Assembly: GCA_013288075.1 (NCBI GenBank)
Contig: JABDCQ010000008.1
Location: forward strand, 1-47,422
Direction of reading: 5' to 3'
Origin: Chlamydiota bacterium
GTDB taxonomy: Bacteria; Chlamydiota; Chlamydiia; Chlamydiales; Rhabdochlamydiaceae
DNA length: 47,422 nucleotides
The notes below the pieces were generated by a model, which was not told where the DNA came from, made no database searches, and saw nothing but the letters and a program-made list of their open reading frames with translations. Of this stretch, positions 16,897-25,581 are shown piece after piece (position 1 is the first letter of the stretch; the number at the start of each line of letters is the position of its first letter). Both the position numbers and the translations under genes were made by a program.

Positions 16897-17655
16897 ATGA
16901 AATATACACTTGCTTTAGTGACAGGTGCCAATTCGGGGCTTGGGAAAGAGCTTTGCAAGCAACTTGCAGCTAAAGGCATTCCCTTGCTAATCACGGGGCG
17001 CAATGAAAAGGAGCTAGAGGAATTAGCTCTAGCCCTTAGAAATTTTGTTCCTGTGAGTATTTGTGTGGCTGATTTAGCAAAAAACAGAAAAGTACTTACT
17101 CAGACTATTGAAGAAAAAAGTCCTGATCTGATTATTAATAGTGCGGGGCTGGGGTATTATGGCAATGTGCTTACTCATTCAAGAGAAGAAGAATTAGAGG
17201 TTTTAGAGGTCAATGTTAATGCTCTTGTAGAAATTTGCATGGCTGCTACTAAAGCGCTCTTAATGCAAAAAAGAGGCGGCACTATTTTGAATGTTTCTTC
17301 CGCCGCCGGATTTTTTTGTTATCCAAGCTTTGCCATTTATAGCTCTTCAAAAGCTTTTGTCACCCACTTTTCTAAAAGTATCGATCTAGAAATGAGGGAT
17401 TTAGGGATTCGCGTTCTTTGCTCTTGCCCGGGGAAAATAGCGACCCCTTTTAAAATTAAAGCTTCTAAAGGCGCTTCTCATTCAAAAGACCCCCTTACAA
17501 TCCCTGTAGAAAAAGCTGCACGTTTAATGATTGATCAAATAGAAAAACAAAAAGCTTTTAGTATTATTGACTATCGCTACAGAATTTTAGCTTTTATAGG
17601 AAGGCTACTGCCTGAAAAATGGGTGGCTACAATACTCTTAGGTGGCGAGCGATGA
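16897..17655 (+). CDS. Short-chain dehydrogenase/reductase
   Basis: A 252-residue NAD(P)-dependent oxidoreductase of the classical SDR type. The cofactor loop is TGANSGLGKEL, the NNAG-equivalent is INSAGLGYYG, and the catalytic Ser-Tyr-Lys are in LNVSSAAG and YSSSKAF. The form resembles DltE/YqjQ-type SDRs of 250-260 residues. Arg at the end of strand two (TGRNEKE) suggests NADP. Substrate unknown. Its 3' end overlaps the end of the convergent HD-domain gene by 29 bases, so the two transcripts are complementary at their ends. Confidence 0.92.
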   Translation: MKYTLALVTGANSGLGKELCKQLAAKGIPLLITGRNEKELEELALALRNFVPVSICVADLAKNRKVLTQTIEEKSPDLIINSAGLGYYGNVLTHSREEELEVLEVNVNALVEICMAATKALLMQKRGGTILNVSSAAGFFCYPSFAIYSSSKAFVTHFSKSIDLEMRDLGIRVLCSCPGKIATPFKIKASKGASHSKDPLTIPVEKAARLMIDQIEKQKAFSIIDYRYRILAFIGRLLPEKWVATILLGGER

Positions 17656-19036
17656 CAAGTGTTTTGATCATCTCTTTTTTGACGATGCTAAGTTCTTCGA
17701 AAGTAAGCTGACAATCATCTAGCTGTCCATCGTGCATTTTTTCTGAAACTAGACTCTCAACCATTTTAGCAATGCTCTCTTCTGTCACTTTAACTAAGGA
17801 TCTAGACGCTGCTTCCACTTTATCTGCAATCATAATAATGGCAGATTCCTTGGTATGAGGCTTGGGTCCCTGGTAAGAAAAATCAGAGGGGTTAACAGAA
17901 GAGGGATCATCTTTCATTAACGCTAGCTGTTTTTCATAGAAATATTTTACAAACGACGTTCCATGATGCTCTTTAATCACATCGATAAAGCTTTTAGGCA
18001 GCCTATGTTTGCGCGCTAAGCACTCCCCTTCTCCAATATGCGTCATAATCACTTGAGCCGATTCCTTAGGAGTTAAAAGCTGGTGGATATTTAGCCCGCC
18101 TAATTGATTTTCGTTGAAATAATGGGGATTAAAAAGTTTTCCTATATCGTGATAAAGAGAAGAGATTCTACAAAAAAGCCCATCGGCATGAATCGCTCTT
18201 GCGGCATTCTCAGCTAAATTTCCTACAACTAAACTGTGCTGATACGTTCCTGGCGCCTCTAAACTAAGCCTACGCAGAAGAGGACTGCTTGGATCTGCAA
18301 ACTCCATAAGAGTCATATCAGTCATCACATTAAAGGAAGATTCTAATACAGGTAAAATGGCAATAATCATTAAAGAAGTGGCAAGCATAAAGACAAAGGT
18401 GGCTGATAAATCTCCCCATACAGACATATTATTTTGGGTAAAATGGAAAGCCATAATGACAATAGCAGAAGAGAGCCATACCTTAATGCAAACGCTAAAA
18501 ATTTCTTTTTGCTTAATACTTTTTTTAGCGGATAAAATCCCTACTAAAGACGTAACAAAATTAAGTACTAAAAACTGAAGATTATCGACATCTAAAAAGG
18601 TGCCGCAAATAAGGGTGAGAAAAAAGGAGGTAAAAATAGCCACTTCACTTCCCAAAAGCAAGCACACTAAAATACTTCCAAAAGGAACAAGAAGCGGGTA
18701 GTGCATGTTTTCCATAAGAAAGTGCACCTTATAATGAGCCGCAAACTCTAGCCCCTTAGCGATTAAAAGACTTAAAATGCACACCGTAACAAGTAAAGCT
18801 AGCTTATGAAAAGAGTAAAAAATTTCTTTGTGATTAAGTTTTAAATAAATCGCTCCCCAAAAAGTAAACATTAAAGAGAGAAGAAAACTTCCGGCAAAGC
18901 TTAAAGGGAAAAAAACGACTTTTAAATCGTGGAAATGTAAAAAAAATGTGAGAGTCAAAAGAAAGAAGGAGGCCAATAAAAATCGTTTATTGACTTCTCT
19001 ATTTTTTACAGGCGATTTTGGAATAATAGAATCCAT
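17627..19036 (-). CDS. Membrane-anchored HD-domain phosphohydrolase (PgpH/7TMR-HD type, short form)
   Basis: A 469-residue protein with seven or so membrane helices (residues 20-235) and a cytoplasmic HD domain at about 255-400. The metal motif is seen in GTYQHSLVVGNLAENAARA and SSLYHDIGKLFNPHYF, with later His residues in IMTHIGEGE and IKEHHGTSF. This matches PgpH-type 7TMR-HD proteins, which degrade cyclic di-AMP. The long extracellular 7TMR-HDED domain that precedes the membrane part in Firmicutes PgpH is missing, so this is a short form. Cyclic di-AMP hydrolysis is inferred from the family. No partner gene is adjacent. Confidence 0.85.
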   Translation of the reverse strand: MDSIIPKSPVKNREVNKRFLLASFFLLTLTFFLHFHDLKVVFFPLSFAGSFLLSLMFTFWGAIYLKLNHKEIFYSFHKLALLVTVCILSLLIAKGLEFAAHYKVHFLMENMHYPLLVPFGSILVCLLLGSEVAIFTSFFLTLICGTFLDVDNLQFLVLNFVTSLVGILSAKKSIKQKEIFSVCIKVWLSSAIVIMAFHFTQNNMSVWGDLSATFVFMLATSLMIIAILPVLESSFNVMTDMTLMEFADPSSPLLRRLSLEAPGTYQHSLVVGNLAENAARAIHADGLFCRISSLYHDIGKLFNPHYFNENQLGGLNIHQLLTPKESAQVIMTHIGEGECLARKHRLPKSFIDVIKEHHGTSFVKYFYEKQLALMKDDPSSVNPSDFSYQGPKPHTKESAIIMIADKVEAASRSLVKVTEESIAKMVESLVSEKMHDGQLDDCQLTFEELSIVKKEMIKTLVIARHLRVL

Positions 19037-19091
19037 AATAACAGTATATTATCAAAGAGCGCATATTTCCGTTAGATAAATTTTATTTGAG

Positions 19092-19120
19092 TTTACTTGG
19101 CGGTAAAAATTAGATATAAT
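19092..19120 (+). promoter_or_regulatory. Likely promoter of dnaX-ybaB
   Basis: TTTACT (19092-19097) and a perfect TATAAT (19115-19120) are separated by 17 bases, ending 35 bases before the dnaX ATG. Confidence 0.5.
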
Positions 19121-19155
19121 TTTCCTTTCAAGACTTAAGTAAAAATTTTATATCT

Positions 19156-20634
19156 ATGTCAAAAAAAGAGCGCTACCAGATCATATCAAGAAAATTCCGC
19201 CCTCAAACCTTTGCCTCCGTCATTGGGCAAGAGGTGATTGTCACAACGTTAAAAAATGCTTTACGAAAAGAGAGACTTGCCCAAGCCTATCTTTTTTGCG
19301 GCTCAAGGGGAACGGGGAAAACAAGCCTTGCACGCCTTTTTGCAAAAGCCCTTAATTGCGAGCATTTAACAGAGGATTTCGAACCTTGTAATACCTGCTC
19401 TTCTTGTATAGACATCGCAAAAGCCCGCAGCCTTAATGTATTAGAAATTGATGGAGCCTCTAACAGGGGAATTGATGACATCCGTCAAATTAATGAAACA
19501 GCTGGTTATGCAACCCTTACAGGAAAATATAAAATATATATTATCGATGAAGTGCATATGCTGACTAAAGAGGCCTTCAACGCGCTACTTAAAACGCTTG
19601 AAGAACCGCCTCCTAATGTAAAATTTTTCTTTGCAACAACAGAGGCGCATAAAATCCTTCCTACCATCATTAGCAGATGCCAACGCTTTGATTTAAAACG
19701 CCTTTCTACTGAAGAAATCAAAACCAAACTTAAAGGCATTGCTCTAGAATTAGAAGCCCAGATTGAAGACGCAGCGCTTGCTCTTATTGCACAAAAATCT
19801 GAAGGATCCTTGCGCGATGCTGAATCTCTTCTAGATCAAGTCATTTGCTTTGGGGAAGAAAAAATTACATTAGATCTTATTAGCTCCCACTTAGGAGTTC
19901 TTTCCAAAGACTACTTCTTCCGCCTAGATGAAGCCATTTTCTTAAATGATCTATCTTTTGGCTTTACTTTAGTCAAAGAGCTTTTTGATTCAGGAAAAGA
20001 TGTAAGCTCTTTTATAGAAACGCTTATGGAACATTTCCGCACTCTTCTTTGTCTTAAATTCCCTAAATCTTCAACCACCCCCACATTTTTAAGTGAAGAA
20101 GAAAGAAAAAAATATCAGCAAAGCGCTCTTAAATACGAAAAAGATCAGCTTCTCTACATTCTTGATTATCTTGTCTCTTGGGCAAGCAAACTGCAAAAAT
20201 CTTCTGAGCGTCTCTATCTTGAAATGATCCTCCTACACATCCTGCGCAGTAAACACAGGATCACAGTTGATCAGCTTTGCAAAAGACTTCTCACCCTAGA
20301 AACAGGCAAAGAACCCGAAGATGAAAAACCTATACCCTCCCCCATTATATTTGAAGAGCCTATAAAAGAAACAGCTCCAGTAAGGGAAGAAAAAGTTAAA
20401 GAAGGGCCTTCTTTAGAAGAAAAACTCCTCTCAGCCATTAAGGCAAAAATCGCCAATCCTCCCCCTCTTCCTAAAGAAGCGCCTCCTGAAATGCCTGTAG
20501 AGAAAAAAATAGAGGCACCTGTTATTAAAAAAATTCAAACAACACAACCTAAATTAACAATAGAAGAGCAAAGCAAATATGATAGTATTATCCGCTTTGC
20601 TGCCATAGAGTTAGAAGGAACAATTAAGGAGTAA
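19156..20634 (+). CDS. dnaX: DNA polymerase III subunit gamma/tau
   Basis: Clamp-loader ATPase, 492 residues, that loads the sliding clamp during replication. Walker A is FCGSRGTGKTSLARLFAKAL near residues 47-66. A zinc-binding loop of four Cys follows (NCEH ... CNTCSSC). Walker B is YIIDEVHMLTKEAFNALLK and sensor 1 lies in FFFATTEAHKILPTIISRCQ. Domain III and a Pro/Glu/Lys-rich tail follow. The tail is short compared with E. coli tau, so a single gamma-like product is likely. It is three bases upstream of ybaB; the dnaX-ybaB-ptsI-ptsH order matches Chlamydia (CT334-CT337, from memory). Confidence 0.96.
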   Translation: MSKKERYQIISRKFRPQTFASVIGQEVIVTTLKNALRKERLAQAYLFCGSRGTGKTSLARLFAKALNCEHLTEDFEPCNTCSSCIDIAKARSLNVLEIDGASNRGIDDIRQINETAGYATLTGKYKIYIIDEVHMLTKEAFNALLKTLEEPPPNVKFFFATTEAHKILPTIISRCQRFDLKRLSTEEIKTKLKGIALELEAQIEDAALALIAQKSEGSLRDAESLLDQVICFGEEKITLDLISSHLGVLSKDYFFRLDEAIFLNDLSFGFTLVKELFDSGKDVSSFIETLMEHFRTLLCLKFPKSSTTPTFLSEEERKKYQQSALKYEKDQLLYILDYLVSWASKLQKSSERLYLEMILLHILRSKHRITVDQLCKRLLTLETGKEPEDEKPIPSPIIFEEPIKETAPVREEKVKEGPSLEEKLLSAIKAKIANPPPLPKEAPPEMPVEKKIEAPVIKKIQTTQPKLTIEEQSKYDSIIRFAAIELEGTIKE

Positions 20635-20636
20635 AT

Positions 20637-20942
20637 ATGGGTAGCGGTTATTCAAAAATGAAAAAGCAAGCACGCAGCTTTGAGCAGCAATTTGAAAAAC
20701 TCAAAGAGACCATGAAAAGCACAGAAGTTACAGGAACAAGCGGCAATGGCCTTGTTACAGTGACATTTTCTGGCGACAAAGAGCTCAAGAAAATCAACAT
20801 TAAGCCCGAATGCGTCGATAAAGACGACCTCGAAGGACTCCAAGACCTAATCGCTGCCGCTTGCGCTGACGCCTACAAGCAGCTCTCCCAAAACGATACA
20901 GGCAAGGGCCTTGGCGGCATGCCCCTCCCCTTCAACTTCTAG
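20637..20942 (+). CDS. YbaB/EbfC family nucleoid-associated protein
   Basis: A 101-residue DNA-binding protein of the YbaB/EbfC family, which forms dimers with a tweezer-like shape on DNA. Residues 1-30 are a helical, basic segment. They are followed by the family core GTSGNGLVTVTFSGDKELKK and a helical end (DLEGLQDLIAAACADAYKQL). It follows dnaX by two bases, the common arrangement in bacteria. The last half of the gene is markedly C-rich and G-poor on the coding strand, and family B copy 1 starts nine bases after the stop. Confidence 0.94.
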   Translation: MGSGYSKMKKQARSFEQQFEKLKETMKSTEVTGTSGNGLVTVTFSGDKELKKINIKPECVDKDDLEGLQDLIAAACADAYKQLSQNDTGKGLGGMPLPFNF

Positions 20943-20950
20943 AAAATTCC

Positions 20951-21038
20951 TCGTGCCCGTGTGCGTGCCCGTGCCCGTGCCCCTGCCCGGATTAATTGAA
21001 GAATTCGGGCAGGGGCACGGGCACGCACACGGGCACGA
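20951..21038. repeat. Family B GC-rich inverted repeat, copy 1
   Basis: Left arm 20951-20989 and right arm 21006-21038, built from GTGCCC/GGGCAC units (TCGTGCCCGTGTGCGTGCCC at the left edge). The left arm has one extra six-base unit compared with the right. The AT-rich loop contains TTAATT. It lies between the convergent ybaB and ptsI genes. Confidence 0.95.
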
Positions 21039-21071
21039 AAAGAGAAAAGGGATGCAAAAAAACTATTAAGT

Positions 21072-22799
21072 TTAAGAGAGGAGGGTGGCGATGGCTTCGG
21101 CTGTTGGTTGCTTAAGGGCTTGCTCGGCGAGGGCTTGGGCTTCGGCGTAGGTGGAGGAGCGGATGGCTTTTTTGATGGAGGGGATGAATCTTGGGGCGCA
21201 CGAGAAGTTTGTCACACCAAGACCTAGAAGTAGGCTTGTTAAAAGAGGATCAGAGGCAACCTCTCCGCATAGAGTGACAGGCTTAAGCTCAAGCTTCGCA
21301 ACTTCTAACACCCTATGCACCATACGTAAAATGCCTGGATGTATAGGATGAAAAGGATCTTCTGTTTTATTAGAGCTTCTATCTATTCCAAGCGTATACT
21401 GAATTAAATCGTTTGTCCCAATCGAGAGGAAATCACATTCTCTTGAAATAGAATCGCACATCATCACAGCTGCAGGCAATTCAATCATGGCTCCAAGAGG
21501 AATAGATTCTTTAACCATCACACCTTCTCTAAACAGTTCCGCTCTAGCCTCTTCAATAAGATGCTTTGTCAAAAGAAGTTCTCTTGTATCGGAAACAAAC
21601 GGTAAAAGAATGCGCGCATCTCCAAAAGAAGCCGAGCGCATAATCGCTCTTAACTGTATTTTAAAAAGGCCTCTTTTCTGAAGCAAAAACCGAATACCTC
21701 TTACTCCTGTTAAAGGGCTTCCCTCTGCGACAAGCTCTTCAAAAAGATGAGAATACTTATCAGCTCCCACATCAAAGACACGAAAAACAACAGGTAGGCC
21801 CTTTGCTTTTTTCAAAACAGAAGAATAAATAGCGCTTTGCTCTTCTTCAGAAGAAAAAAGAGAATCACGCCCTGAAAACAGGTATTCCGTACGAAAAAGC
21901 CCCACACCTTCTCCGCCAAATTGATGCATTAAATCTACATCGCAGGCACTTCCGATATTGGCAAAAAGATTCACACTAAAGCCATCTTTTGTCTCGGCTT
22001 GTAAATAGGTTTCTTGTTGCAGGGCTATCACTTCTGAGCTAGCCTTTTCTTTCATTTTCTGGTAGGTGGATAGCGTCTTTAACGAAGGATTGACAATGAC
22101 AAAACCTGAGGCGCCATCTACGATGATTTGCTTTTTCATTCTTTCAAAAATAGAAAGGTCCACTTGAGAAATAAAAGGGATCCCCTTACCTCTTGCAATT
22201 AATGCTGTATGAGAATTAGTGCCCCCTTTTTCTGTAATAAAACCAAAAGAGCGATCAGCTTGCAAAGAGGCAGTTTCTGTGGGAGTTAAGATTTTAGCGA
22301 TAATGATGGAGTGATCTGGAATTTCAAAAAAAGGCTTCTTTTGCTTGCCATCAAGATTCCTTAAAATTCTTTTTGAAAGATCCAAGACATCGTTCAAACG
22401 CTCCTGAAAAAACATATCGGAGGTTTTTGCAAAAAACTTGTTTTCATACTCTGTCATGACAGAGCGAAATACAGCCTCTGTATTCTGTTTCATTTGACGT
22501 ATTTTTTCTTCTACGTGCGTAGTCATTAGAGGATCTTTTAACATCTCGATATGCGCATCAATAATAGTTACAGCATCTAAAGACCCCTCTTTTTCAAGAG
22601 AATTTTGAAGACTCTCTAAATCTTCTTTGCTAGAAAAAAGAGCCTTTCTATAACGCGCAATCTCTTGATCGACCTCTCCAATAGCAATAGGAAATTGAGG
22701 GGGAACTTCTTCTTGAGAAGAATGAAATAAATAAGGCGTACCAATAGCGATCCCATCGCTAAGTGTTACGCCCTTTATCCTTATTTCTTCCTCGCGCAT
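21072..22799 (-). CDS. ptsI: PTS enzyme I (phosphoenolpyruvate-protein phosphotransferase)
   Basis: Enzyme I, 575 residues, transfers phosphate from phosphoenolpyruvate to HPr. The phospho-histidine is in GGTNSHTALIARGKGIPF near residue 190. The C-terminal PEP-binding barrel shows VGLFRTEYLFSGRD, MIELPAAVMMCDS and SIGTNDLIQYTLGIDRS, with the catalytic Cys in VTLCGEVASDP. Length is standard. The ATG shares one base with the ptsH stop (TAATG), so the pair is coupled. No sugar-specific EII genes are nearby, which favours a regulatory role. The 3' end is strongly C-rich on the coding strand and faces family B copy 1. Confidence 0.97.
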   Translation of the reverse strand: MREEEIRIKGVTLSDGIAIGTPYLFHSSQEEVPPQFPIAIGEVDQEIARYRKALFSSKEDLESLQNSLEKEGSLDAVTIIDAHIEMLKDPLMTTHVEEKIRQMKQNTEAVFRSVMTEYENKFFAKTSDMFFQERLNDVLDLSKRILRNLDGKQKKPFFEIPDHSIIIAKILTPTETASLQADRSFGFITEKGGTNSHTALIARGKGIPFISQVDLSIFERMKKQIIVDGASGFVIVNPSLKTLSTYQKMKEKASSEVIALQQETYLQAETKDGFSVNLFANIGSACDVDLMHQFGGEGVGLFRTEYLFSGRDSLFSSEEEQSAIYSSVLKKAKGLPVVFRVFDVGADKYSHLFEELVAEGSPLTGVRGIRFLLQKRGLFKIQLRAIMRSASFGDARILLPFVSDTRELLLTKHLIEEARAELFREGVMVKESIPLGAMIELPAAVMMCDSISRECDFLSIGTNDLIQYTLGIDRSSNKTEDPFHPIHPGILRMVHRVLEVAKLELKPVTLCGEVASDPLLTSLLLGLGVTNFSCAPRFIPSIKKAIRSSTYAEAQALAEQALKQPTAEAIATLLS

Positions 22800-23065
22800 T
22801 ATTCCCCAAATTTCTTATCAAAAGCGTCTTTTAGCTTATCAAGAGTCTCTTCTGCATCAACTCCTTCAGCAGTAATAGTCACAAGCGTATTTTTCCTAGC
22901 CGCCAGCATAAGAATGCTCATGATGCTTTTTGCATTGATGGTCTCATTTTTATACGTAAAACTAACAGCACATTTAGAAGATTGCAAAAGTCTTGCAATC
23001 ATCGTAGCGGGGCGCGCATGGAGCCCTAAAGCGTTTTTAATTTTTACTTTGCAAGTGATTTTCAC
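22799..23065 (-). CDS. ptsH: Phosphocarrier protein HPr
   Basis: HPr, 88 residues if started at GTG 23065, which gives the normal length (VKITCKVKIKNALGLHARPA). A longer frame begins at 23122 but would add 19 residues that lie inside hprK and match nothing in HPr. The active-site His is in GLHARPATM and the regulatory Ser in NAKSIMSILML, the site HPr kinase phosphorylates. Because hprK is just upstream, Ser phosphorylation is probably used here. The gene overlaps the end of hprK by 29 bases and is followed directly by ptsI. Confidence 0.92.
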   Translation of the reverse strand: MKITCKVKIKNALGLHARPATMIARLLQSSKCAVSFTYKNETINAKSIMSILMLAARKNTLVTITAEGVDAEETLDKLKDAFDKKFGE

Positions 23066-24026
23066 GAATAGGCTTCCAGTTTTTCTGTTTGCGGCTATTT
23101 TGCTTTCTTGAAATTGTTTCAAGAAGTTTTACATTAAACTCTTTAGCAGAATTATATCCCATCTCTTTTAGGCGATGATTTAGTACAATGGTTTCAAGAA
23201 GCAAAATCACATCCCGTCCAGGTTTTACAGGAAGAACGTGGTAAGGCACTTTGACCTCTAGAATATCGCAATACTTTTCATCAAGCCCAATGCGGTCGTA
23301 GAAATGACGATCATCCCATTCTTCTAACTTTACTACAATATCCAAACTCTTCGAATCGCGCACGCATACAGCTCCATAAATATGGGCTACATTAATAATG
23401 CCAATACCGCGAATCTCCATTAAGTGGCGCGTAAGCTCAGGGCCCGATCCTTCCAAATAATATCCTTCTTTTACTTTAACCTTCACAACATCATCGGAAA
23501 TAAGCCTATGCCCTCTTTCAATTAAGCCTAAAGCGGCCTCGCTTTTCCCCACAGACGAATCGCCTTGAATAAGTACACCCACACCAAAAGCCTCTACAAG
23601 CGTGCCGTGGCACGTCATGACAGGAGCAAACTCTTCATTCAAAAGATACGTGATTTTGGTAATAAGGTTCATTGTAGTCATGCTTGAGCGGAAAAGAGGA
23701 ATAGAAAACTCTTCGCAAGCATCGACAAGCTCTTTTGGAGGCGTATGTCTTCTAGCTACAAAAACAGCTGGCGTTTCAGCAGTTAAAATCCCTTTTAAGC
23801 GCTCCACACGGGTTGTTTCAGCTAAATCTCTTAAATAAAAAATCTCCACCTTTCCAAAGATCAAGATCCTTTTAAAAGCATGATTCTTTAAATAGCCTGA
23901 CAAGCTTAAGCCCGGTCTATGGACTTCCGGATGTTTCATGATCCGCTTTAAGCCCTTCTTACCGGCTACAAGCTCAAGCCCAAAATTGTCCTTATACTTA
24001 TTAAAAAAATCTTCTACCACAAACAT
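23037..24026 (-). CDS. hprK: HPr kinase/phosphorylase
   Basis: A bifunctional kinase/phosphorylase acting on the regulatory Ser of HPr, 329 residues. The N-terminal domain is residues 1-130. The kinase core has Walker A GDSSVGKSEAALGLIERGHR near 155-174, the LISDDVVKV strand, and MEIRGIGIINVAHIYG, the HprK signature. The C-terminal helix region (VLPVKPGRDVILLLETIVLN) contacts HPr. It is the first gene of the hprK-ptsH-ptsI operon. Together the three give a sensing PTS in which phosphate flow reports on PEP or ATP status. Confidence 0.95.
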   Translation of the reverse strand: MFVVEDFFNKYKDNFGLELVAGKKGLKRIMKHPEVHRPGLSLSGYLKNHAFKRILIFGKVEIFYLRDLAETTRVERLKGILTAETPAVFVARRHTPPKELVDACEEFSIPLFRSSMTTMNLITKITYLLNEEFAPVMTCHGTLVEAFGVGVLIQGDSSVGKSEAALGLIERGHRLISDDVVKVKVKEGYYLEGSGPELTRHLMEIRGIGIINVAHIYGAVCVRDSKSLDIVVKLEEWDDRHFYDRIGLDEKYCDILEVKVPYHVLPVKPGRDVILLLETIVLNHRLKEMGYNSAKEFNVKLLETISRKQNSRKQKNWKPIRENHLQSKN

Positions 24027-24138
24027 GAAAAACTCATTAAATCAAATTATTAGGATGATTATCCGGAGTCTCAAGGTTTTCCACAAGTCCAAACCGTAAG
24101 TCTCTTAGCCTTTTCCTTTAACGAGTTTTTAAAATAAA

Positions 24139-24168
24139 TTGAAATTAAAATACAAAAAACTATATAAT
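24139..24168 (+). promoter_or_regulatory. Likely promoter of the 450-residue unknown gene
   Basis: TTGAAA (24139-24144) and a perfect TATAAT (24163-24168) are separated by 18 bases. The ribosome site AAGGA and the ATG at 24197 follow. Confidence 0.6.
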
Positions 24169-24196
24169 AGTTAAATTAACTAAACCAAGGAATGAT

Positions 24197-25549
24197 ATGT
24201 CTAATATTAACTTACCAACAACACAAGAAACAAGAACAGTTCTCTATAACCAAGCCAATCAAGTTAATCGCTTAGAGCCTGATTATCAAAGGATTGAGCA
24301 TCTAACCGCTCAAGGAAAAATTAAAGACGCCTGGAAAAATTATGTCTCGCTAACCCATTGGGAATCAGGTGGTTACGAATACACAACAGGCAGCGGCGAG
24401 TCTTTTACACATGCTAATCGCCATTTAGCAACCTCTCTCCTTCGAAGAAACTATTATGTTTGTTTAAACAGCACCTGGGGACGTCTTCCTCCTGAGGCTT
24501 TAATTTCTGCTGTGGTCGACGATGAAACGATACCCGAAACCATGCGTTCAAATGCGGCCTGCAGAGACCTTAATATAGAGCGCACCCTTATCCCCTTGGA
24601 ATTGATAAGAGATTGCGCGTGTGCTTATGAAGGATTTGCTAAAAAATGTTTAAAAGAGGCCTCTCTTTGGCACAAATTCTCTAATTATCCGGAATATATC
24701 GTCGATATTGCCGAGCAAAATAGTTTTTTTGCCCTTAAAGTGGTTACAACTCCTAAGGGAGCAATCATCACCAAAGACGAATACCGCATGCAGATTTTTG
24801 AAGCTGCTTATAAGCGCGTTCTTAACCAAATCAATAGCGGAATGATGACAGATCAAGAACTGAACTCCCTTGGAAGTTTTCTTCTTCAGTATAAGTCTAT
24901 CATTTCTCAAGAAGCTTTTGCTAAAGTTAAAACTCTTGCGAGCGCTGCCAAAACAAACCTATCTTCAAGCCAAGCTAATTTCTTAGATGTCGTAGTAAGA
25001 AAACTAAGTCTTCAAAGAGTTTATCAAGAAGGGATAGGATTTATCAATGTCGTTACAGATGAAAACGATCTTCTTCAAAAAGTCCAAGACTTAAATTTGG
25101 GACATGACGGAAGCAAAGGATTTATGTATTTATCTCTTATGCCTAAAACGGCAGAAGGCTTCGTTTCCTCAAGACTGCTTTTAGGGCATAATGCTTTGGA
25201 TCTCAAAGACACCGTTGAAGCCGGAAAATATTTTCTAGAAGCTGCTTTCCATAAAAAAGCCGAAGAACATAAAGAAGAAGCTCTGTTACTTGGAGCTGCT
25301 TCCCTTTTTATGAAAACTTACAATGAAGAAAAAGAAACGTGGGAATTCACAGCAAGAAAAGAAGAAAAACTAAACGATACTTTTGTGGATCTTCTATCTC
25401 CTGAAGATGTAAGAACATTAACTAAAAACATCCAAGAATTTTGCTCCCTCATCCGCAAAGAATACCCTAATGAAACGGGCCTTCTTTCCCTCATAAAACA
25501 CATCCCAGACCCTAAAGCAGAAGAAATAAGCACCGGCGGCCTCGACTAG
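24197..25549 (+). CDS. Hypothetical protein, alpha-helical, unknown function
   Basis: A 450-residue soluble protein I do not recognise. It has no signal peptide or membrane segment. It appears mainly helical, with TPR-like or solenoid-like stretches (for example YFLEAAFHKKAEEHKEEALL near 360). The N-terminal 20 residues are Asn/Thr/Gln-rich and could be a flexible secretion signal. A strong promoter-like sequence precedes it. It stands alone between hprK (divergent) and the nested inverted repeat C, so a lineage-specific or host-directed protein is plausible but unproven. The last codons are C-ending. Confidence 0.65.
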   Translation: MSNINLPTTQETRTVLYNQANQVNRLEPDYQRIEHLTAQGKIKDAWKNYVSLTHWESGGYEYTTGSGESFTHANRHLATSLLRRNYYVCLNSTWGRLPPEALISAVVDDETIPETMRSNAACRDLNIERTLIPLELIRDCACAYEGFAKKCLKEASLWHKFSNYPEYIVDIAEQNSFFALKVVTTPKGAIITKDEYRMQIFEAAYKRVLNQINSGMMTDQELNSLGSFLLQYKSIISQEAFAKVKTLASAAKTNLSSSQANFLDVVVRKLSLQRVYQEGIGFINVVTDENDLLQKVQDLNLGHDGSKGFMYLSLMPKTAEGFVSSRLLLGHNALDLKDTVEAGKYFLEAAFHKKAEEHKEEALLLGAASLFMKTYNEEKETWEFTARKEEKLNDTFVDLLSPEDVRTLTKNIQEFCSLIRKEYPNETGLLSLIKHIPDPKAEEISTGGLD

Positions 25550-25581
25550 TTCAGCCCTTTCTTTGTGCGGGTAGCGCCTTT

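Noticed and set aside
23066-23122. Extra 19 N-terminal residues on HPr
   Set aside because: They lie wholly inside hprK and would make HPr too long; GTG 23065 gives the normal 88 residues.
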